NCBI GenBank assembly: GCA_030607835.1
Contig: JAUWJE010000162.1
Coordinates: 1-5,114 of the forward strand
Reading direction: 5' to 3'
DNA: 5,114 nucleotides
Origin: Candidatus Fermentibacterota bacterium
GTDB taxonomy: Bacteria > Fermentibacterota > Fermentibacteria > Fermentibacterales > JCC-6
The notes beneath the pieces are model-generated. The model did no database searches and was not told the DNA's origin. It worked only from the letters and a program-made list of their open reading frames with translations. Positions 1 to 5,114 of this stretch are shown in pieces; the stretch's first letter is position 1; the number at the start of each line of letters is the position of its first letter. The translations under genes and the position numbers were made by a program.

Positions 1-143
1 AGCATTATCGGAATATCATCCTTCACTTCATATACAAGGGCACAGGAATGACATACAAGCACTTCTTCAGGATCGGTTCTGTATTCCAGTTCACCCTTGC
101 ACTTCGGGCAGGCAAGAATCGAAAGTAATCTGTCATCCAGCAT
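1..143 (-). CDS. Trm112/YcaR-family zinc-ribbon protein, C-terminus cut off by the window edge
   Basis: The 47 complete codons visible encode a small protein starting MLDDRLLSILACPKC. Two cysteine pairs, C12-x-x-C15 and C31-x-x-C34, would hold one zinc ion. Between and after them come a short KGELEY strand and a VYEVKDDIPIM tail, which matches the usual 'Y-x-I-x-D-G-I-P-x-M-L' ending of the Trm112 (UPF0434/YcaR) family. Family members are about 60 residues long, so probably only 10 to 15 residues are missing. Eukaryotic and archaeal Trm112 activates methyltransferases acting on tRNA, rRNA and release factors; the role of bacterial versions is less defined, so the exact function here is open. 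The ATG at 143 is supported by a TAGGAG sequence 6 nt upstream. The gene follows the M29 peptidase by 9 nt and is very probably cotranscribed with it. The family call is confident; the biological role is not. Confidence 0.85.
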   Translation of the reverse strand, partial: MLDDRLLSILACPKCKGELEYRTDPEEVLVCHSCALVYEVKDDIPIM

Positions 144-149
144 AATACA

Positions 150-155
150 CTCCTA
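150..155 (-). promoter_or_regulatory. Shine-Dalgarno sequence overlapping the upstream stop codon
   Basis: The minus strand reads TAGGAG here, followed by 6 nt and then the ATG of the zinc-ribbon gene. The TAG is also the stop codon of the M29 peptidase gene, so a ribosome terminating on the peptidase sits on the next gene's binding site. This fixes the start of the zinc-ribbon gene and suggests reinitiation or coupling. Confidence 0.75.
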
Positions 156-1382
156 AATTATGAAAACACCGTCCTCGATAATCCTGTCCTCTGAACCATC
201 TTTCCGGACACCTAAAACGGAAACCTCTTCTGAACCGATCATGAAATCGGTGTGAACGAGAGATGAATTGCATCTAGTAGCTTTCAGTTCCTCGTCGGAC
301 ATACTTGTTCCATTCTCAATACAATCAGCGTAACCGTTACCAAGAGCAATATGACATGAAGCATTCTCATCAAATAAAATGTTCTGGAATATCTTTCCGC
401 TTCTGTAGATGGGTGAATTGACATCAACAAGAGCGACTTCTCCAAGTGCTTTTGCTCCCTCATCGAATTGAAGATACTGATCCAGAACTGCTTCATTCCG
501 ATCAGCTCCAAATTCGACAACTTTACCCTTCTGGAACCTGAACCATGCACCTTCAACCTGTGATCCAAGTACTTCTACAGGACGTGTTGTCCTGACCGTT
601 CCCTCGGTTCGAGTGTAATCAGGAGTGCTGAAGATCTCTTCGGTCGGAATATTCGGAAAGAATACGATGCCACTCTGATTTACACATCTTCCACCTGCGA
701 ATACTCTGTTCGGAGACATTCCGACATACAGGTCGGTTCCCGGACCTGTGAAATGTATCATGTCATAGCGCATTCTGTTCATATGCTCTGATCTTCTCTT
801 AAGTTCGGCATCGTGCTCGAGCCACGCCTTTGCGGGATCATCCCGATCCAGACGGAGTACTGGTATGAGTATTTCCCATATCCGTTCTTCCCAGTTCGCG
901 GAATCTCCAAGTACCTTTGCTGCCCAGGCTTCGGTTGGGAAAAGACATACGTTCCACGCGATTCTGTTAGCCGAAATCCCCTTCAGAAAATCCTGGCTTG
1001 CCAGTGAGATCGCCTTGCTTGCCCTGCCCAAACGCCTGGAATCAGCACCTTCCATAATATCGGGATTCTCCGGACCTCTAAGAGAAATGCTGCTCCAGGA
1101 ATCACTGAGATAGCTCTCATACATATTCTCCACATGGGAGGGTACGAAATCAAGATATTCTTCCTTTTTGACCCTGTCTAAGCGCATTCTGCCTAATTCA
1201 GAGTCCGAGTATTTTACAGAGACAAGAGAGGCTCCGTTTTCGTACGCAGTGCGAGCGAGTTCCCTGACAAATTCCTTCTGTACTATCTCAGTCCTTATGA
1301 GGAGAGGCTTGCCCTCCTGTTGATTGATAGCGGTCTTAATAATTATTTCCGCATACTTCCTGTGTAGTTCAGTTCTCTTCAT
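153..1382 (-). CDS. M29-family metallo-aminopeptidase (AmpS / aminopeptidase T type)
   Basis: This 409-residue protein is the normal length for peptidase family M29, cytoplasmic aminopeptidases that remove N-terminal residues from peptides using a two-metal centre. The N-terminal half (about 1-220) carries the family's opening pattern, with 'KPLLIRTE' near 25-32 and an 'AYENGAS' segment near 46-52. The metal-binding half shows the family motifs in order: NIPTEE (E248/E249), ALGEVALV (E315), SCHIALG (H344) and SLVHTDFMIG (H377 and D379). Their spacing fits the five ligands known from Thermus aminopeptidase T and staphylococcal AmpS. Y351, in GNGY, lies where the family has a conserved tyrosine. 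No signal peptide or membrane segment is seen, so it should be cytoplasmic. The ATG start is preceded by GGAGA 3 nt upstream. The gene lies 17 nt after the barrel gene and 9 nt before the zinc-ribbon gene. It appears intact; the metal used and the peptide preference cannot be read from sequence. Confidence 0.93.
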   Translation of the reverse strand: MKRTELHRKYAEIIIKTAINQQEGKPLLIRTEIVQKEFVRELARTAYENGASLVSVKYSDSELGRMRLDRVKKEEYLDFVPSHVENMYESYLSDSWSSISLRGPENPDIMEGADSRRLGRASKAISLASQDFLKGISANRIAWNVCLFPTEAWAAKVLGDSANWEERIWEILIPVLRLDRDDPAKAWLEHDAELKRRSEHMNRMRYDMIHFTGPGTDLYVGMSPNRVFAGGRCVNQSGIVFFPNIPTEEIFSTPDYTRTEGTVRTTRPVEVLGSQVEGAWFRFQKGKVVEFGADRNEAVLDQYLQFDEGAKALGEVALVDVNSPIYRSGKIFQNILFDENASCHIALGNGYADCIENGTSMSDEELKATRCNSSLVHTDFMIGSEEVSVLGVRKDGSEDRIIEDGVFII

Positions 1383-1385
1383 GAT

Positions 1386-1390
1386 TCTCC
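1386..1390 (-). promoter_or_regulatory. Shine-Dalgarno sequence of the M29 peptidase gene
   Basis: The minus strand reads GGAGA in the 17-nt gap between the barrel stop (TAA) and the peptidase ATG. The spacing to the ATG is short (4 nt from GGAG), but it is the only purine-rich match in the gap and it supports the chosen start, which also gives the family's usual N-terminus. Confidence 0.6.
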
Positions 1391-1399
1391 GTTCAATAA

Positions 1400-2116
1400 T
1401 TAAAACAATCCGAGGAAATCTATTCCAAGCGCTCTGTAACTTCTTCCCCCGGTTTCAAGCATATCGATGAACTGCAGTGATATTCTGACCTGGCCAAAAC
1501 TCTCCCAGTATACTTCTCCGCTCAGAAAGCCTCCTCCGATGTCAAAACGGACTGAGTCAGCTTCATCTGTAGCGAAATCGTACTCAAACGCCATTCCGAA
1601 TCCAGCTGGAAATGATTTGTCAAGACCGGTCCAGACACCGGCATGCACAAGTTCCCTGACATCGGCGCTGATACCGAAGTGGAGGGCCATATCCCCACCG
1701 ATTGTCTGAAAATTCTTGCTGAGTGCCAGATAAAGATCCCTGGCTTTTCGTCTGTACATTCCACCCCTTCGAACAGCTTCAGGTTCATTATCAAATCCAA
1801 GAACCATTCCGGGAAGAGGTATGGTTTCATCAAGCAGACGAAACCTTGCTTTAAGATAGATATGCTCAAACCACGATGGCTCGCTCATACCGGTGATATT
1901 CCATCCTCCGTAACCAAGACCCGCAGCAAGCCTCGGTATTATGCCAAGGCAGAATGAAAACCGTAATCCATCATTGGGAAATGTATTCAGAGAGATGTAA
2001 TATGTCCTGGGTGCGACAATACCCGCAGTTGGTTCACGTACTATTCTCATCAGTTCGCCGGAACCACTGACTCCGGCAAACAGAAGTAACAGGCTCATCA
2101 GAAGAATTTTCCTCAT
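1400..2116 (-). CDS. Secreted YjbH-like outer-membrane beta-barrel protein, function unknown
   Basis: The 238-residue product starts with a clear Sec signal peptide: MRK, a hydrophobic run at residues 4-15, then a small-residue stretch (AGVSGSG, 14-20) where cleavage is likely. There is no lipobox cysteine. The rest is rich in alternating, glycine- and aromatic-containing strands and ends in phenylalanine (GIDFLGLF), typical of an outer-membrane barrel's last strand. Segments such as 'LKARFRLLDE' (88-97), 'LPGMVLGFDN' (101-110), 'LYLALSKNF' (128-136) and 'GLDKSFPAGFGMAFEYDF' (164-181) resemble the strand pattern of YjbH-like barrel proteins, some of which are linked to exopolysaccharide in proteobacteria. 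That similarity is my recognition of the pattern and no search was run. The protein is much shorter than E. coli YjbH, so it may be a single small barrel. The start overlaps the dnaE stop by 4 nt (ATGA), with an AGGGGA ribosome site 8 nt upstream, inside dnaE. It could instead be an unrelated small porin-like barrel. Confidence 0.75.
   Translation of the reverse strand: MRKILLMSLLLLFAGVSGSGELMRIVREPTAGIVAPRTYYISLNTFPNDGLRFSFCLGIIPRLAAGLGYGGWNITGMSEPSWFEHIYLKARFRLLDETIPLPGMVLGFDNEPEAVRRGGMYRRKARDLYLALSKNFQTIGGDMALHFGISADVRELVHAGVWTGLDKSFPAGFGMAFEYDFATDEADSVRFDIGGGFLSGEVYWESFGQVRISLQFIDMLETGGRSYRALGIDFLGLF
2113..2116 (-). other. 4-nt ATGA overlap of the dnaE stop and the barrel gene start
   Basis: The barrel gene's ATG and the dnaE TGA share two bases in the sequence ATGA. 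Such overlaps usually mean translational coupling, where the ribosome ending dnaE reinitiates on the next gene. Coupling is an inference from the arrangement. Confidence 0.85.
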
Positions 2117-5114
2117 ATACGCGGTCCCCTTCCTCTTGACAGAGATACGGATTCATTCCCCAGAAGTTCTCTAAGTTTTGAAATCAAATCTGCGTCAGGA
2201 TCAACTTTCAGAGACCTGGAATGGCCCACTACTTTCCATCCTGAACTGTGCTTTATTATGACTGATACATCTCCCTTGCCTGAACTGCTCCTGAGACAAT
2301 CCACCGCTTTCTCAAGAAGATCCATTCTGGGGTTGCTGCCATCTATAATAATAGTCACTCCGGTTCTCAGTATAGACCTGACCTTGTCCAGCGGAAAAAT
2401 CATTCTGGCGCTGAAACGGCTGTCTCCCCTTCTTCTGGAAACCTCTCCGTCCATCAGAACAAGACAATCAGGTTCAAGCAGGTCACCATATTTTTCGAGA
2501 ACATCATTAAACACAACAACCTCACCTGTACCCCGGCGACCTTCAACCAGCACAAATGCCATGTCACCACGTTTTGTGGGAATGATCTTCTTCTTCAATA
2601 TCATACCGGCTGTAGTTATGAGTTTCCTGTCGCTTTCATGAGCATGTTCAATTGGTTCGTTGGAAAAACTGTCAATTTCATCGGAATACATTTCAAGAGG
2701 ATGACCGGTCATGTAGAATCCGAGAAGTGATTTTTCCAGTCTGTACATTTCTTCCAGAGTTAATTCTTCCTTTTCCTCTAATATCGGTACATGATTCACA
2801 GAGTTCTCTTCGCTGTCGTCCCGCTTACCCCCGAACAACGACATCTGTCCCGCTTCAATGTGTCTTCTGACCGAGATTCCGTAACTGATAGCGTGCTCCA
2901 CTGAATCAAGAAGAGTCGCTCTGTTTAGACCGAAGCAGTCCATTGCTCCCGCGCCAATAAGGGATTCAATAGCCTTCTTATTGATTACTCCATTTCTCAG
3001 CCTCGTGCACAGATCAAAGATGCTGTCAAACGTTCCATCCTTCTCTCTTGCCTCCACAATCGCAGATGATGGTCCGTCTCCCACATTCTTAATTGCGGAA
3101 AGCGCATAGATTATCCCGCCGTCCTGATCTATATCGAACTTGACCGAACTGTAATTAACGGATGGCGGATATACCTTTACCCCAATTCGTGAGCACTCTT
3201 CAATAAGTGGAGTTATCCTGTCGATCTTGCCTATCTCACTGGTCAGACACGATGCCAGGAATTCGGAAGGGTAGTAAACTTTCAACCATGCAGTCCAGTA
3301 AGCAAGCGCCGCATAGCATACGGCGTGAGATTTATTGAAACCGTATCCGGCGAATTTCTCAATAAGGTCAAAAACCTTCACAGCTGTTTTTCTCTTTACA
3401 TTCCTGTCAACAGCGCCGCTGATAAACTTCTCCCGCATCTGAGCCATGACTTTCGGGTTCTTCCGAGACATGGCGCGCCGGAGTGTATCCGCTTCCGCCA
3501 TGGACATCCCGGCAAGAAGGTTTGCTATCTTCATAACCTGTTCCTGATAGATTATCACTCCGAATGTAGATGAGAGAACTTCTTCCAGATCAGGATGGGG
3601 ATATTTGATTGTAAAGTCGGATGAACCGGATTCAATACCTTTTTTGTTATCAGCGTACAGATCTATCATGTCCATGGAGCCTGGACGGAAAATAGCTACG
3701 GCGGCAACAATGTCATCGAAACTGTTGACGTTTATTTTTCTCAGTGCATCACGCATACCGGAACTTTCCAGCTGAAACACACCTGCTGTCTCACCTCTGC
3801 CCATCAGTTCAAGAGTCTTACTGTCATCGAATGACAGGTTCTTCACTCTGAAATCCGGATCTCGTCTGCGAACCAATTTCTCAGCCCGATGAATAATCGT
3901 TACGGTTCGAAGACCGAGTAGATCCAGCTTCAGAAGACCTATTTTCTCTGCGCTTTTCTTTTCGTATTGAGTCGTGATCCCCTCTTTGGCGGAGCAAAGA
4001 GGAACATATTCGCGAAGATTACCAGGAGTTATTATGACACCGGCTGCGTGAACTCCGGAATGCCTTGCGATATTCTCCAGAGTGTAACCAAAATCGAAGA
4101 GCTTTTCAATTTCCTTTTCTTCGCTGACTCTCCGCGTAAGCTCAGGAACACTTTTTACAACTTTCGGGAGAGGAGCGTCAGGATCGGGAGCTGATGCGAC
4201 CAGTTTGGCCAGAACATCTCCCTCCGCGACACTCATACCCATAACTCGCGCCATATCCCTTACTATAGATCTGTTTCTGATCCTGCTGAATGTAATGAGC
4301 TGGCAGACATTTTCCCTGCCATACATTTCGATGATGTGATCGATGATCTCACCGCGGCGCTCACAGCAGACATCAAGGTCAATGTCAGGCATTTCCATCC
4401 TTGCTGGGTTAAGGAAACGCTCGAAGCTGAGATCGTAATCAAGGGGATTTATGTCAGTAATATCAATCGCATAGGAAACAAGGCTTCCAGCAGTTGAACC
4501 CCTTCCGGGTCCCACCGGTATATCTTCGGACCTTGCCCATCTCATCATCTCGGAGACTATGAGGAAGTATCCCGGAAAGCCCATATCCCCAATGATGCTG
4601 AGTTCGTGCTCAAGTCTTTCGGTTTCCAGGGAATTCAAATCCCTGCTCAATCTCCTGGTCAGCCCTTCAAAGGAAAGGCGATGGAGATAATCATCGGTGT
4701 CCGTCTCCTCTTCAGGAAGGGGAAACTCCGGTAAAATGGGATCACCCTCGATTAAGTTGAATTCACACATCTCCGCAAGTCTGACAGTATTTGATACAGC
4801 TTCCGGTATCCATTCGAAAAGTTTCTGCATCTCAAGCGGAGTTTTGACGTAGAATTCAGCTGTCTCAAACCGCATGCGTCCGGGATCATTCAGGGTCTTC
4901 CCTGTCTGAAGACACAGAAGTGCCTCATGTGCATGATGATCCTCTCTTCTAAGGTAATGCGCATCGTTGGTCGCCGCGACGATACTCCCGGTTTCCTTTG
5001 CGAGGGAAGCAAGAATGGGAAGAACCTTTGTTTCATCGGACAGTCCGTGATCCATCAGCTCAATGAAGTAATTATCCGGTCCAACAAGGTCCTGGTAAAA
5101 TCGAATAGCGTCTA
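2113..5114 (-). CDS. dnaE: DNA polymerase III alpha subunit, N-terminus cut off by the window edge
   Basis: This is the replicative polymerase subunit that extends DNA in the Pol III holoenzyme. The reading frame stays open to the right edge: codons before the Met at 5055 encode FYQDLVGPDNYFIEL, a conserved part of the PHP domain, so that Met is internal. About 1000 residues are visible and perhaps 170-200 are missing. Numbering from the Met at 5055, the end of the PHP domain has TNDAHYL (D31, H33). The palm has GPGRGS (182-187), PDIDLD (D224, D226, D228) and LKLDLLGL (D378), which supply the three catalytic aspartates of C-family polymerases. YQEQVMKIA (503-511) and GFNKSHA (572-578) are further family signatures. 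Then follow the helix-hairpin-helix region (about 690-706), a clamp-binding motif QMSLF (737-741), an OB fold (about 813-890) and a C-terminal domain ending at 980. It resembles DnaE1-type alpha, not PolC. No frameshift or intein is seen. It is the first visible gene of the operon. Confidence 0.98.
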   Translation of the reverse strand, partial: DAIRFYQDLVGPDNYFIELMDHGLSDETKVLPILASLAKETGSIVAATNDAHYLRREDHHAHEALLCLQTGKTLNDPGRMRFETAEFYVKTPLEMQKLFEWIPEAVSNTVRLAEMCEFNLIEGDPILPEFPLPEEETDTDDYLHRLSFEGLTRRLSRDLNSLETERLEHELSIIGDMGFPGYFLIVSEMMRWARSEDIPVGPGRGSTAGSLVSYAIDITDINPLDYDLSFERFLNPARMEMPDIDLDVCCERRGEIIDHIIEMYGRENVCQLITFSRIRNRSIVRDMARVMGMSVAEGDVLAKLVASAPDPDAPLPKVVKSVPELTRRVSEEKEIEKLFDFGYTLENIARHSGVHAAGVIITPGNLREYVPLCSAKEGITTQYEKKSAEKIGLLKLDLLGLRTVTIIHRAEKLVRRRDPDFRVKNLSFDDSKTLELMGRGETAGVFQLESSGMRDALRKINVNSFDDIVAAVAIFRPGSMDMIDLYADNKKGIESGSSDFTIKYPHPDLEEVLSSTFGVIIYQEQVMKIANLLAGMSMAEADTLRRAMSRKNPKVMAQMREKFISGAVDRNVKRKTAVKVFDLIEKFAGYGFNKSHAVCYAALAYWTAWLKVYYPSEFLASCLTSEIGKIDRITPLIEECSRIGVKVYPPSVNYSSVKFDIDQDGGIIYALSAIKNVGDGPSSAIVEAREKDGTFDSIFDLCTRLRNGVINKKAIESLIGAGAMDCFGLNRATLLDSVEHAISYGISVRRHIEAGQMSLFGGKRDDSEENSVNHVPILEEKEELTLEEMYRLEKSLLGFYMTGHPLEMYSDEIDSFSNEPIEHAHESDRKLITTAGMILKKKIIPTKRGDMAFVLVEGRRGTGEVVVFNDVLEKYGDLLEPDCLVLMDGEVSRRRGDSRFSARMIFPLDKVRSILRTGVTIIIDGSNPRMDLLEKAVDCLRSSSGKGDVSVIIKHSSGWKVVGHSRSLKVDPDADLISKLRELLGNESVSLSRGRGPRI
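2125..2135 (-). promoter_or_regulatory. Shine-Dalgarno sequence of the barrel gene, inside the dnaE 3' end
   Basis: The minus strand reads GAGGAAGGGGA here, within the last codons of dnaE. AGGGGA ends 8 nt before the barrel ATG, and a second GAGGA lies just upstream. This purine-rich tract supports the barrel start and also encodes the Arg/Gly-rich DnaE tail (SRGRGPRI). Confidence 0.65.
2833..2847 (-). other. Sliding-clamp binding motif (QMSLF) coded within dnaE
   Basis: These five codons encode Gln-Met-Ser-Leu-Phe, which fits the bacterial clamp-binding consensus QxxLF. The site lies after the helix-hairpin-helix region and before the conserved GFYMTGHPLE segment and the OB fold, which is the place of the internal beta-clamp motif in E. 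coli alpha. It should tether the polymerase to the DnaN clamp. Confidence 0.85.

Noticed and set aside
284..568. Minus-strand open frame in another phase inside the peptidase gene
   Set aside because: It overlaps the peptidase region carrying metal ligands E315 and H344, and its protein looks like out-of-frame translation.
813..1113. Two overlapping plus-strand open frames
   Set aside because: They lie fully antisense to the M29 peptidase, whose own frame has clear family motifs. Their predicted proteins show no recognisable domain.
1383..1399. Possible terminator or promoter between the barrel and peptidase genes
   Set aside because: The 17-nt gap has no GC-rich inverted repeat with a T-run and is too short for a -35/-10 promoter. 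It holds only a ribosome site.
1467..1957. Plus-strand open frames, and a second minus-strand phase, across the barrel gene
   Set aside because: The barrel frame has a signal peptide, a ribosome site and a coupled start. The other frames have none of these and look like shadows.
2258..2870. Plus-strand open frames opposite the dnaE 3' half
   Set aside because: They are antisense to the conserved OB-fold and clamp-binding parts of DnaE and have no supporting features.
5053..5055. Met codon as the start of dnaE
   Set aside because: The frame stays open to the window edge, and the codons before it encode conserved DnaE sequence (FYQDLVGPDNYFIEL). No ribosome site precedes this ATG.
2113..5114. 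Intein or split-gene structure in dnaE
   Set aside because: DnaE is a common intein host, so I checked the conserved motifs. They follow each other at normal spacing without an insertion or break.

Overview
This window is a compact, single-direction stretch of a bacterial chromosome. All four genes are read from the minus strand, and essentially every base is coding. In transcription order they are: dnaE (DNA polymerase III alpha subunit, running off the right edge, so its N-terminus is missing), a small secreted protein that looks like a YjbH-type outer-membrane beta-barrel, a full-length M29-family metallo-aminopeptidase, and the start of a Trm112/YcaR-type zinc-ribbon protein that runs off the left edge.

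The gaps suggest one polycistronic unit. The dnaE stop and the barrel start overlap by 4 nt (ATGA). The barrel and the peptidase are 17 nt apart. The peptidase and the zinc-ribbon gene are 9 nt apart, and the peptidase TAG stop forms part of the next gene's Shine-Dalgarno sequence. No gap is large enough for a promoter plus terminator, and none is visible. The operon promoter, if it lies upstream of dnaE, is outside the window.

Organism: the signal-peptide-bearing barrel with a terminal Phe points to a diderm (Gram-negative-type) bacterium. Base composition is moderate (roughly mid-to-high 40s % GC by eye). The barrel protein resembles a type I associate with uncultured FCB-group and neighbouring candidate phyla. 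That placement is an impression from protein style, not a demonstrated classification.

The genes do not form an obvious pathway. DnaE replicates the chromosome, the barrel would sit in the outer membrane, the peptidase trims peptides in the cytoplasm, and the Trm112-like protein is probably a partner or stabiliser of a methyltransferase or another enzyme. This looks like a mixed housekeeping operon. I see no mobile element, CRISPR array, RNA gene or defence system, and no evidence of a new multi-gene system. The most interesting points are the envelope gene translationally coupled to dnaE, and the retained PHP metal-site motif in the polymerase.
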